NCBI RefSeq assembly: GCF_025717535.1
Contig: NZ_JAJIRO010000003.1
Location: forward strand, 620,001 to 684,000
Reading direction: 5' to 3'
Origin: Paucibacter sp. Y2R2-4
GTDB lineage: Bacteria; Pseudomonadota; Gammaproteobacteria; Burkholderiales; Burkholderiaceae_C
DNA: 64,000 nucleotides
A program made the position numbers and the translations under genes. Below are positions 50,542-60,000 of this stretch, one piece after another (within the stretch, counting starts at the first letter, position 1; each line of letters opens with the position of its first letter). The notes under the pieces were generated by a model. It saw only the letters and a program-made list of their open reading frames with translations. It did not search any database and had not been told where the DNA came from.

Positions 50542-52845
50542 ATGTCTCAGAACTCGATGATTCCCTCTCGTGTGCTTTGCATTGACGACGATCTGGTCGT
50601 CAAGTCCACCACCGCCAGCCGGCGCATTGCGGCCATCGTCGATGCCTTGCGGGCGCGCGGGGTGGAGGTGATCGAGTCGCTGTCTTATGAAGACGGTGAG
50701 GCCAATCTGGTCTCAGACAGCTCCATCCATTGCCTGCTCTTGGACTGGTCCCTGGGCGAGAACGATGAAGCCAGCCACGCCGCCGCCACTGCCTTGTTGC
50801 GCAATTTGCGCCGGCGCAATGCCGCGCTGCCGGTCTTCTTGCTGGCCGACCGCAAGGCCCGCAGCGGGCCGATGACGGTGGAGGTGGCCAGCCTGGCCGA
50901 TGAGTTCATCTGGACGCTGGAGGACAGCCCCGACTTCATCGCCCGCCGTGTCGAGGCGGCGCTGAGTCGCTACTTTGACAATCTGCTGCCGCCCTTTGCT
51001 CGTGCCCTGGTCAACTACAACCGCGATGCCGAGTACTCCTGGGCGGCGCCCGGCCACCAAGGCGGCGTGGCCTTCACCAAGTCACCCATCGGCCGGCTCT
51101 TTCACGATGCCTATGGCGAGACCTTGTTTCGCACCGATATGGGCATCGAGCGCGGCGCCTTGGGGTCGCTGCTTTCGCACACCGGGCCTATCGGCGAGAG
51201 CGAGCAGTACGCTGCGCGCGTCTTCGGCAGTGATCGCAGCTACTCGGTGCTGAACGGCACCTCGGCCTCCAACCGCACCATCATGTCGGCCTGCATTGGC
51301 GAGCAGCAAATCGCGCTGTGCGACCGCAACTGCCACAAGTCCATCGAGCAAGGCCTGGCCATCACCGGCGGCATCCCCGTCTTCTTGCAGGCCGGGCGCA
51401 ATCGCTATGGCGTGATCGGGCCTATCCACCCGGACCAGATGACGCCGGCCGCCATCGCCGCCAAGATCGCCGCCAACCCGCTGGCTGCCGCAGCCAAGTC
51501 CAGCCAGCCGGTCTACAGCGTGGTCACCAACTGCACTTACGACGGCATGTGCTACGAAGCCAAGGCGGCTGAAGCCTTGTTGGGCCAAAGCGTGGACCGA
51601 CTGCATTTCGATGAAGCCTGGTACGGCTATGCCCGCTTCAACCCCATGTACCGTGATCGTTATGCGATGCGTGGCGATGCCCTAAGCCATGACAAGAGCG
51701 GACCGACGGTGTACGCGACGCATTCCACGCACAAGCTGCTGGCGGCACTCTCGCAAACCTCCTTCATCCATGTGCGTGACGGCCGTGGCGCCATTGAGCA
51801 TGGCCGCTTCAACGAGGCTTACGGCGCGCAGGCCTCGACCTCGCCGCTCTATGCCTTGATCGCCAGCAATGAAGTCGCCGCCGCCATGATGGCCGGCCCT
51901 TCGGGCGAGGCGTTGACCCAGGATGTCATCGACGAAGCGATTGCCTGCCGCCAGGCCGTCGCCCAAGTGCAGCGCGAGCTGGCCGCCCAGGGCGAGTGGT
52001 TCTTCACGCCCTGGAACGCGCCCGAGGTCAGCGACCCCGCAACAGGTGCGCGTTACGCCTTTGCCGATGCTCCCGCCGAGCTCTTGGCGCGCGAGCCTTC
52101 ATGTTGGGTTTTGCACCCCGGTGAAAGCTGGCACGGCTTTGACAACATCCCCGATGGCTGGTGTCTGCTCGACCCCATCAAGTTCGCTGTGGTTGCGCCG
52201 GGCATGCAAGACGATGGGCAGTTGGCCGAGCAAGGCATTCCCGGCGACTTGGTGACGGCCTATCTGAGCCAGCACGGCATCGTGCCATCCCGCACCACCT
52301 CGCACATGGTGCTGTTCTTGTTCTCCATGGGCGTGACCAAGGGCAAGTGGGGGACCTTGATCAATACGCTGCTCGACTTCAAGCGCGACTACGACGCCAA
52401 CAAGCCGCTGGCCGAGGTGTTGCCGCGGGTCTTGGCCGCTGCGCCGGCGCGTTATGCCGGCCTGGGGCTGAAGGATCTGGGTGATGCCATGTGGGCCGAG
52501 CTGCGCCGCAGCCGCATGGGCCACTGGGAGGCGCAGGCCTATGCCCAGCTGCCGCAGCCGGTGTGCACGCCGCGCCAGGCCTTCCAGCAGTTGATGGCCG
52601 GCGAAGCCGAGTTGCTGCCGCTGGACCAGTTGGCCGGCCGCACCGTGGCCGTGGGCGTGATTCCCTATCCACCGGGCATCCCCATCGTGATGCCAGGCGA
52701 GAACATCGGCCCTGCCGACGGCGCCTGGATCAGCTATCTGCGCGTGCTGCAGCACTGGGCCGAAGCCTTCCCGGGCTTTGCCAAAGAGGTGGAAGGCACG
52801 ATAGAGAAAGACGGGGTCTACCAAGTCTATTGCCTGAAGTCTTGA
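50542..52845 (+). CDS. AdiA-like Orn/Lys/Arg decarboxylase (second copy)
   Basis: A 767-residue paralogue of the decarboxylase at 45919, with the PLP-lysine motif STHKLLAALSQTS (Lys near 398), FDEAWYGYARF, LHPGESWHGFDNIPDGW and PYPPGIPIVMPGE. In its last two thirds it looks closer to E. coli AdiA than the first copy does. The N-terminal domain keeps receiver-like features that are lost in the first copy: CIDDD at strand 1 and LLLDWSLGE at strand 3, but it lacks the usual Thr and Lys. GGAG at 50530-50533 supports ATG 50542. Two linked paralogues could differ in substrate or pH optimum, or form mixed decamers. Confidence 0.9.
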   Translation: MSQNSMIPSRVLCIDDDLVVKSTTASRRIAAIVDALRARGVEVIESLSYEDGEANLVSDSSIHCLLLDWSLGENDEASHAAATALLRNLRRRNAALPVFLLADRKARSGPMTVEVASLADEFIWTLEDSPDFIARRVEAALSRYFDNLLPPFARALVNYNRDAEYSWAAPGHQGGVAFTKSPIGRLFHDAYGETLFRTDMGIERGALGSLLSHTGPIGESEQYAARVFGSDRSYSVLNGTSASNRTIMSACIGEQQIALCDRNCHKSIEQGLAITGGIPVFLQAGRNRYGVIGPIHPDQMTPAAIAAKIAANPLAAAAKSSQPVYSVVTNCTYDGMCYEAKAAEALLGQSVDRLHFDEAWYGYARFNPMYRDRYAMRGDALSHDKSGPTVYATHSTHKLLAALSQTSFIHVRDGRGAIEHGRFNEAYGAQASTSPLYALIASNEVAAAMMAGPSGEALTQDVIDEAIACRQAVAQVQRELAAQGEWFFTPWNAPEVSDPATGARYAFADAPAELLAREPSCWVLHPGESWHGFDNIPDGWCLLDPIKFAVVAPGMQDDGQLAEQGIPGDLVTAYLSQHGIVPSRTTSHMVLFLFSMGVTKGKWGTLINTLLDFKRDYDANKPLAEVLPRVLAAAPARYAGLGLKDLGDAMWAELRRSRMGHWEAQAYAQLPQPVCTPRQAFQQLMAGEAELLPLDQLAGRTVAVGVIPYPPGIPIVMPGENIGPADGAWISYLRVLQHWAEAFPGFAKEVEGTIEKDGVYQVYCLKS

Positions 52846-52851
52846 GCCACT

Positions 52852-52870
52852 TGAGGCCGCTTGGCCCTCA
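52852..52870. terminator. Short hairpin between decarboxylase and mocR genes
   Basis: TGAGGCC and GGCCCTCA can pair with one bulged base around a GCTT loop, in the 22-base convergent gap. There is no T tract; it is a weak candidate for a bidirectional terminator. Confidence 0.28.
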
Positions 52871-54199
52871 GTAGGCCTGGCTCTCGATGGTGCGGCGCAC
52901 CTTCAGCAGCGCGCTGCGCAAGGCCTCTTGCGACACCGAGCCCAGCGCCAGCCGAAGGGCCTGCGGTGCCGCCCCGCTGGCAAAAGGCTGGGCGGTCGAC
53001 ACCGAGACCCCTTGGGCCAGCAAGGCCATGGCCACCTTGTCGGCGCGTTGCTCCTCCATCAGCGGCAGCCAGGCGAAGTAGGAACTGGGGTGGCGAATGC
53101 AGCGCATGCCTTGCATCAGTTCGCTGAGCAGGCCTTGTCGGGCCTGGGCGTCTTGGCGTTTCTCGGTTTCCAGCCGCTCCACCGTGCCATCGTTCAGCCA
53201 GCCGCAGGCCAGGGCGGTCATCACCCCGGGCGCATTCCAGGTGGTGGCGCGGATGGCGCGCTCAATTTGTGCCAAAAACGGGCTGGGCGCCACCACAAAG
53301 CCGACGCGCAGGCCGGCGGCCACGCTTTTGGACAGTCCGTTGATATAGACCGTCAGCTCCGGCGCAAGCGCAGCCAAGGGCGGCGGCGCCTGCTCGGCCA
53401 GATAGGCATAGGCAGCGTCTTCAATGATCAGCAAGCCATGGCGGCGCGCCACGGCCACCAAGGCGCGCCGATGGCTGGCGCTCATCACCCAGCCCATGGG
53501 GTTGTGCAAGGTGGGCATGGTGTAGACCGCCCGCACGCGGCGGCGCTGGCACAGGGCCTGCAGCGCCTCGGGATCCGGACCTTGGCCGGCAGAGGGCAGG
53601 GCGAGCAATTCCAGTCGGTGCGCTTCAGCCAGCAGCTTGAAGCCCGGATAGCTCAGCGCATCAATGGCCACCACATCGCCCGGCTGAAGCAAGGCCATCA
53701 CCGTGGTGGCCAGCCCATGCTGCGCGCCGGACACCAGAGCGACCTGGCTCGCGTCTACGCGCAGACCACGCAGTTGCAAATGCTGGGCCACGGCCACGCG
53801 TTCATGCAGTCGCCCGCCGTGTGGCGGATAGCGCAGCTGCGCTTCCAGGTCACCGCTGGCGGCCAATTGGCGCAGTGCCGCGCGCAAGAGCTCGGCCTGG
53901 CCCGGCGTGCTGGGGTAGTTGAAGCTGAGGTCGATGGCATCCACAGGGGCGGTCTGTTGGTCGACCCCGTGGCCGCGGGGCAGGGCGGTCTCGCGCACAA
54001 AGCTGCCTCTTCCGGTTTCGCCGCTGACCAAGCCCATAGTCGCCAACTCGGCGTAGACACGGCTGGCCGTCACCAAGGCCATGCCCTCGCGCTGCGCCAG
54101 CTCTCGGTGGGTGGGGAGGCGGCTGCCTGGGGCTAAGGCGCCGGCATGAATTTCGGCCGCCATGCGGTCCACCACCTGCTTGTAGCGAGCTTGGGCCAT
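52868..54199 (-). CDS. MocR/GntR-type PLP-dependent transcriptional regulator
   Basis: A 443-residue regulator. The N-terminal GntR winged helix (about 5-72) has GSRLPTHRELAQREGMALVTASRVYAEL. The rest is an aminotransferase fold with SGAQHGLATTVMALLQPGD, MPTLHNPMGW, IEDAAYAYL and the PLP-lysine motif NGLSKSVAAGLRVGF (Lys near 290). MocR proteins sense PLP or an amino substrate. It is divergent from the EamA exporter gene, whose expression it most likely controls. ATG 54199 was chosen because it precedes the conserved helix; ATG 54253 would add 18 residues covering the operator region. Confidence 0.92.
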   Translation of the reverse strand: MAQARYKQVVDRMAAEIHAGALAPGSRLPTHRELAQREGMALVTASRVYAELATMGLVSGETGRGSFVRETALPRGHGVDQQTAPVDAIDLSFNYPSTPGQAELLRAALRQLAASGDLEAQLRYPPHGGRLHERVAVAQHLQLRGLRVDASQVALVSGAQHGLATTVMALLQPGDVVAIDALSYPGFKLLAEAHRLELLALPSAGQGPDPEALQALCQRRRVRAVYTMPTLHNPMGWVMSASHRRALVAVARRHGLLIIEDAAYAYLAEQAPPPLAALAPELTVYINGLSKSVAAGLRVGFVVAPSPFLAQIERAIRATTWNAPGVMTALACGWLNDGTVERLETEKRQDAQARQGLLSELMQGMRCIRHPSSYFAWLPLMEEQRADKVAMALLAQGVSVSTAQPFASGAAPQALRLALGSVSQEALRSALLKVRRTIESQAY

Positions 54200-54204
54200 T
54201 GAGC

Positions 54205-54234
54205 AATGTATCCATGACAATGATTTGAATGTAT
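54205..54234. promoter_or_regulatory. Direct repeats in the mocR/eamA divergent promoter
   Basis: AATGTAT occurs at 54205-54211 and again at 54228-54234, start-to-start spacing 23 bp, about two helical turns. MocR regulators typically bind direct repeats in such divergent regions. The repeats overlap the AT-rich stretch likely to hold the promoters. Confidence 0.35.
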
Positions 54235-54290
54235 TGATTGTCCTGCCTAGCATCCGTAGGCATCAAGCCCTCGATTTCGAGGTCTAGGCC

Positions 54291-55202
54291 ATGAAGGGAC
54301 CGCAGGTGAAATTGCAAGAACAGGCACAAGCCCAGCGCGTAGATTCCGCTTGGGCGGGCTGGTTGAACGGCTTCATCGGCGTGCTGATCTTCAGCGCCTC
54401 GCTGCCGGCCACCCGCGTCGCGGTGCGCGAGTTTTCGCCGCTCTTCCTCAGTTCAGCGCGGGCCAGCATTGCCGCGCTTTTGGCGGCGGTCTTGCTGCTG
54501 CTGCTCAGGGCGCCGCGCCCCGGCCGTCATCAGCTGGGCTCGCTGGGCCTGGTAGCCGTGGGCGTGGTGCTGGGCTTTCCCTTGCTGACGGCTCTGGCCT
54601 TGCAGACCATCACCTCGGCGCACTCGATTGTGTTTCTCGGTCTCTTGCCGCTGTCCACGGCCTTGTTTGCGGTGCTGCGCGGCGGTGAGCGGCCCAAGCC
54701 GGTGTTCTGGGCTTTCTCGCTGCTCGGCAGCGCGCTGGTGGTGGGCTTTGCCTTGAGCCAAGGCGGTGGTGGCGCCTCGCTGGGCGATGCGCTGATGCTG
54801 GCGGCGATCTTGGTCTGCGGTCTGGGCTATGCCGAAGGGGCGAAGCTGGCGCGCGGCCTGGGTGGCTGGCAGGTGATCAGCTGGGCCTTGCTGCTGGCCT
54901 GGCCCTTCATGGCGGTCTTGGCTTGGCTCTTGGCGCCGGCGCAGTTCAGCGGCATCTCGGCACCCGCCTGGTTGAGCCTGGGCTATGTGTCCCTGTTCAG
55001 CATGCTGATTGGCTTTGTTTTTTGGTACCGCGGCCTGGCGCAAGGCGGCATTGCTGCCGTGGGCCAGCTGCAGTTGCTGCAGCCCTTCTTTGGCCTGGCC
55101 TTGGCGGCGACCTTGCTGCATGAACAGGTCAGCCCGGGCATGTTGGGCGTGACCGTGGCGGTGATCGCCTGCGTGGCTGGGGCCCGCAGGTTTTCAAAGT
55201 AA
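54291..55202 (+). CDS. EamA/DMT family transporter
   Basis: A 303-residue membrane protein with ten helices in two EamA repeats. Typical segments are GFIGVLIFSASLPATRVAV, TITSAHSIVFLGLLPLSTALFAVL and FWYRGLAQGGIAAVGQLQLLQPFFG. DMT proteins usually export amino acids or metabolites. The divergent MocR regulator suggests a substrate related to amino acids or a PLP-linked metabolite. Convergent with a chemoreceptor gene, 14-base gap. Confidence 0.92.
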   Translation: MKGPQVKLQEQAQAQRVDSAWAGWLNGFIGVLIFSASLPATRVAVREFSPLFLSSARASIAALLAAVLLLLLRAPRPGRHQLGSLGLVAVGVVLGFPLLTALALQTITSAHSIVFLGLLPLSTALFAVLRGGERPKPVFWAFSLLGSALVVGFALSQGGGGASLGDALMLAAILVCGLGYAEGAKLARGLGGWQVISWALLLAWPFMAVLAWLLAPAQFSGISAPAWLSLGYVSLFSMLIGFVFWYRGLAQGGIAAVGQLQLLQPFFGLALAATLLHEQVSPGMLGVTVAVIACVAGARRFSK

Positions 55203-55216
55203 CTGCAGACGCCGAA

Positions 55217-56767
55217 TCAGCGGCGCAGCTTGAAGACCGCAACGGCCTGCACCAACTGATCGGCCTGGCCGCGCAAGCTCTCAGCTGCCGCAGCAGACTC
55301 CTCCACCAAGGCGGCGTTTTGCTGCGTCGCCTGGTCCATCTTGGTGATGGCTTCCCCGACCTGCGCCACACCGCTGCTTTGCTCGGCGCTGGCCGAACTG
55401 ATCTCGGCCACGATGTCCGACACCCGTTTGATGGCCGTGACGATCTCGCCCATGGTTTGGCCAGCTTGGCCCACCAATTGACTGCCAGTCTCGACCCGCT
55501 CCACGCTGTCCACGATCAAGGTCTTGATCTCGCGCGCCGCCTCGGCGCTGCGTTGCGCCAAGCTGCGCACTTCGGCGGCCACCACGGCGAAGCCGCGACC
55601 TTGCTCGCCGGCGCGCGCGGCTTCCACCGCCGCATTGAGGGCGAGGATATTGGTTTGGAAGGCGATGCCGTCAATCACCGCGATGATGTCGGAGATCTTC
55701 TTGGACGACTCATTGATGCCCCGCATGGTCTCAACCACCTGGTTGACCACCTGGCCCCCTTGTTCCGCGACCAGGGATGCATTCAATGAAAGTTGGTTGG
55801 CTTGATGCGCATTTTCAGCGTTATGCCGCACGGTGTTGCCGAGCTGGTCCATGGTGGCGGCGGTTTCCTGCAGCGCTGAGGCTTGCTCCTCCGTCCGCGC
55901 GGACAGATCTTGGTTGCCCTGTGCAATCTGAGCACTGGCGGTGGCCACGCTTTCCGCGTTGCTGCGCACATTGCCCACCACCTGGGTCAGTGAATCTTGC
56001 ATGCCCGACAAAGCGTGCAGCAAGGGTGAAAACTCGTCTTGAGTGGTGTCCTCAATCGCAACAGTCAAGTCGCCATCGCGCACCCGCTCGGCCACGTGCT
56101 GTGAGCTCTGGACCCGTTGCCGAAGCGCCTTGGCGATCAGCAGCGACAGCGCCACCAAGCCGATCAGGCATGCGCCAACAATGGTCAATAGCAAGTTCAG
56201 CGTGGTGCCAATCTCCGAACGTACGCCGTCGATATCGTGGTTCAAAGAATCCTGCTGGTATTTGACGGTCTCGTCCAAGAGCTTCAGCACCTCGTTGCGA
56301 GCCGGAATCGTCTTGTCGACCAGGAAGGCAAAGGCTTCGTCCTTTTTGCCCTCTTGCACCAAGGCCAGATTGCTCTCGGCGACCTGCCAAAAGCGGTTCA
56401 ACATCGGCGGCAAATCGGCGTAACGGCGCTTGCCTTCGGCCGTGTAAAGCAATTCCTCATAGGCCTTGGAGAGGTCGACGACCAGCTTTCGCTTGTTGCT
56501 GATGTCCTCCAAGGCAACGCCGCGCTCGGCATCGTTGCGGGCCAGCATGGCATGGCGCAATTGCAGCGAGATGCGAGTGATATTGAGCTCCATCGCTCCA
56601 ATGCGCGTCAGCTGTGGCACTCGTCCCTTCTCGGTCGCTTCGGCCGTGGCCGCCACCGCGTGCAGCTTGACATAAGCCGTTGCAGCGACGCCTAGCAGGG
56701 CTAGCGATAGGACAAAAGACACCAAGTACAGCCTTTGGGCGATGCCTTTGGCCTTCAAAAAACCCAT
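55217..56767 (-). CDS. Methyl-accepting chemotaxis protein (four-helix-bundle sensor)
   Basis: A 516-residue chemoreceptor. Helix 1 (about 12-33) and helix 2 (about 190-215) enclose a ~155-residue periplasmic 4HB-type sensor. A HAMP domain follows (about 215-270), then the signalling hairpin with the highly conserved tip [20 protein letters not shown]. Glutamine/glutamate-rich methylation regions flank the tip. AAAGGA precedes the ATG. The ligand is unknown. It ends FKLRR without a CheR-binding pentapeptide. Confidence 0.94.
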   Translation of the reverse strand: MGFLKAKGIAQRLYLVSFVLSLALLGVAATAYVKLHAVAATAEATEKGRVPQLTRIGAMELNITRISLQLRHAMLARNDAERGVALEDISNKRKLVVDLSKAYEELLYTAEGKRRYADLPPMLNRFWQVAESNLALVQEGKKDEAFAFLVDKTIPARNEVLKLLDETVKYQQDSLNHDIDGVRSEIGTTLNLLLTIVGACLIGLVALSLLIAKALRQRVQSSQHVAERVRDGDLTVAIEDTTQDEFSPLLHALSGMQDSLTQVVGNVRSNAESVATASAQIAQGNQDLSARTEEQASALQETAATMDQLGNTVRHNAENAHQANQLSLNASLVAEQGGQVVNQVVETMRGINESSKKISDIIAVIDGIAFQTNILALNAAVEAARAGEQGRGFAVVAAEVRSLAQRSAEAAREIKTLIVDSVERVETGSQLVGQAGQTMGEIVTAIKRVSDIVAEISSASAEQSSGVAQVGEAITKMDQATQQNAALVEESAAAAESLRGQADQLVQAVAVFKLRR

Positions 56768-56961
56768 GATGCAAGTCCTTTTTGAATATCAACAAGCCCG
56801 TGCAAGACATACCCTGGCACGCATCAACACCGTCGCCAAGTTCTCGCATCCTGCGCCGTGAATGCTAGACGCGCTTTGACAATCATCAATGCGTTGTCGA
56901 CCCGCAGGCCTTGAACTTGAGGAGTTGCGGACTTATTGCACACCATTTTGTTCCTGAGTTA

Positions 56962-56997
56962 AAGAAGCCCGCAGGGCTTGCGCGCTGCGGGCTTCTT
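56962..56997 (-). terminator. Perfect hairpin after the indolepyruvate oxidoreductase gene
   Basis: AAGAAGCCCGCAG (56962-56974) and CTGCGGGCTTCTT (56985-56997) are exact complements of 13 bp with a 10-base loop. They lie 19 bases past the stop of the minus-strand gene. The U tract is the CTTCTTT inside the stem end, so it should terminate that transcript. Confidence 0.72.
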
Positions 56998-57015
56998 GTT
57001 GGAGGAGGGGCTAAA

Positions 57016-60000
57016 TCAAGCCAGCGTCTTCCACTGGGCCATCAAACCATCCCATTTGGCTCGAGCGGCGTGCACATGACGCTCCTTGACATGGCCGTAA
57101 CCGCGAATCTCTTCGGGGATGCGGGCGATGTCCACGGCCAGATTCAGACGCTCGGCGCTCAAGCCCTTGGCCAGGATGGCTTCGATGCTGGCGCGGTACT
57201 CGGTGATCAGCGCGCGTTCCATCTTGCGCTCGGCGGTGTAGCCGAAGATGTCCAAGCTGCCGCCGCGCAAGCCCTTCAGGCCGGCCAGCAGGCGGAAGGC
57301 CGGGCGAACCCAGGCACCCATTTGCTGCTTGACCAATTCGCCCTTGGCGTTCTTCTTGGCCAGCAGCGGTGGGGCCAGGTGGTGCACCAGCTTGTAGTCG
57401 CCGTCGAACTGCGCGGCCACCTTGTCGAGGAACTTCTGGTCGGTGTGCAGACGGGCGACTTCGTACTCGTCCTTGTAGGCCATCAGCTTGAACAGATATC
57501 GGGCCACAGCCTCGCTCAGCTTGCTGCTGCCCAATGGGCTCTCCGCCGCGCGCACCTTTTCGACAAAGGCCTTGTAGGTCTCGGCATAGGCGCTGTCTTG
57601 GTAATCCACCAAGAACTCGACGCGCTTGGACATGATCTCGTCCAGGCTCTCGCGCTTGACGATCTGGATCACCTGAGTCGCGGCAAACAAAGCCTGCACA
57701 GCGGCCAGGCTATGCGCGCAGCGACGGCCCCATTCGAAGGCGATCTTGTTGTTCTCGATCTGCACATTGTTCAGCTCGATGGCGCGCATCAGCGCGGCAT
57801 AGCTGAGCGGCACTCGGCCTTGCTGCCAGGCATAGCCCAGCATCAGTGGGTTGGTGTAGAGCGAGTCGCCGACCAGCTTGACGGCCACTTCTTCGGCATC
57901 AAACATGCCCACACCGTCCTTGCCCACGGCAGCAGCAACAGCGCTTTCGCAGGCGGCGCCGGGGAAGCTCCAGTTGGCGTCGTTGACCAGCGAGGCGGTC
58001 GGCGAGCCATGGGTGTTCAGCGCCACAAAGGTGCGGCCTTCTCGCATCACGGCCAGGGTGGTTTTGTTGGCGGCAACGATGGAGTCGCAAGCGATCACCA
58101 AGTCAGCCTCGGCGGTACCGACCTTGGTGCAGTGGATGGCGGCTTCGCTGTTGGCGATCTGGATGTGGCTCCAGGTGCTGCCGCCCTTTTGCGCCAAGCC
58201 GGCCGCGTCTTGGGTGATCACGCCCTTGCCTTCCAGGTGGGCGGCCATGCCCAAGAGCTGGCCGATGGTGATGACGCCGGTGCCGCCGACGCCGCCGACC
58301 ACAATGCCCCAGGCTTTTTCGGGGTTAGGAATCAGCGGCTGGGGCAGGGTGCCTAGGGTGGCATCAAAGGGGCTGAGGCGCTTGTCTTTCTTGGGCTTCT
58401 TCAGCTCGCCACCTTCCACGGTGACGAAGCTGGGGCAGAAGCCCTTGACGCAGGAATAGTCCTTGTTGCAGGTGTTCTGGTTGATCTGGCGCTTGCGGCC
58501 AAACGGGGTCTCCAGCGGTTCGATGGACAGGCAGTTCGATTGGATCGAGCAGTCACCGCAACCTTCGCAGACCAGCTCATTGATGACCACGCGCTTGGCG
58601 GGGTCCACCAACTTGCCCCGCTTGCGGCGGCGGCGCTTCTCGGTGGCGCAAGTCTGGTCGTAGATGATGGCGGTGGTGCCGGGGATCTCGCGGAACTCGC
58701 GCTGAATGGCGTCGAGCTCGTCGCGGTGATGCACGGTCACGCCGGGCAGCAGGTTCACGCCCTCGTACTTGGCCGGCTCATCGGTCACGATGACCAGCTT
58801 GGCCACGCCCTCCGACGTCACGCTTTGCATGATCTGCAAGACCGTGTGGCCTTCGGCGCGCTCGCCCACTTGCTGGCCGCCGGTCATGGCGACCGCGTCG
58901 TTGTAGAGAATCTTGTAAGTGATGTTGACGCCGGCGGCGATGCTCTGGCGAATCGCCAAGATGCCGCTGTGGAAGTAAGTGCCGTCACCCAAGTTCGAGA
59001 AGATGTGCTTCTCGTTGGTGAAGGCGGCCTGGCCCACCCATGGCACGCCCTCGCCACCCATTTGCGTGAAGGTGGCGGTGTTGCGGCCGGGCATCCAGGT
59101 GACCATGTAGTGGCAGCCGATGCCGCCCACGGCGCGCGAACCTTCGGGCACGCGGGTGCTGGTGTTGTGCGGGCAACCGCTGCAGAACCAAGGCGTGCGG
59201 TCGGCGCCGCCGGCGGTCTTTTCTTCGTTCTTGAGCGAGGCTTCCTTGGCGTCGATGATGGCGACGCGGGCGTCCAGGCGGGCGGCCACATCGGCGTCCA
59301 CGCCCAGCTTCTTCAGACGCTTGGCAATCGCGCGGGCGATGATGGCCGGCGTCAGATCGGCCTGCGGGCGCAGCAGCCAGTTCTTGCTTGGGTTGGCCAT
59401 GCCCCATTCGCCGCCGAGTGCGCCGGAGTCGGCGTCATCGTCGAACTTGCCCAGCACATGCGGGCGCACATCGGGGCGCCAGTTGTAGAGCTGTTCCTTG
59501 ATTTGGTACTCGATGACCTGGCGCTTTTCTTCCACCACCAAGATCTCTTGCAGGCCGTCGGCAAAGTCGCGGGTGATGGTCGCTTCCAGCGGCCACACCA
59601 CATTGACCTTGTGCAGGCGGATGCCCAGGCGCCGACAGGTGTCGTCGTCCAAGCCCAGGTCGTGCAAGGCTTGGCGGGTGTCGTTGTAGGCCTTGCCGGA
59701 GGCAATCAGACCGAAGCGGTCCTGCTTGGTCTCGATGACGTTGTAGTTCAGCTTGTTGGCGCGCACATAGGCCAGGGCGGCGTACCACTTGTGGTCCATC
59801 ATGCGGGCTTCTTGATCCAGTGGTGGATCGGGCCAGCGGATGTGCAGCCCGCCGGCCGGCATCGGGAAGTCTTCCGGCAAGATGATCTTGACGCGGTCCG
59901 GGTCCACGCTGACCGAGGCGGAGGACTCGACGATTTCTTGAATCGTCTTCATGCCCGACCACAGGCCCGAGAAGCGGCTCATGGCAAAGGCGTGCAAGCC

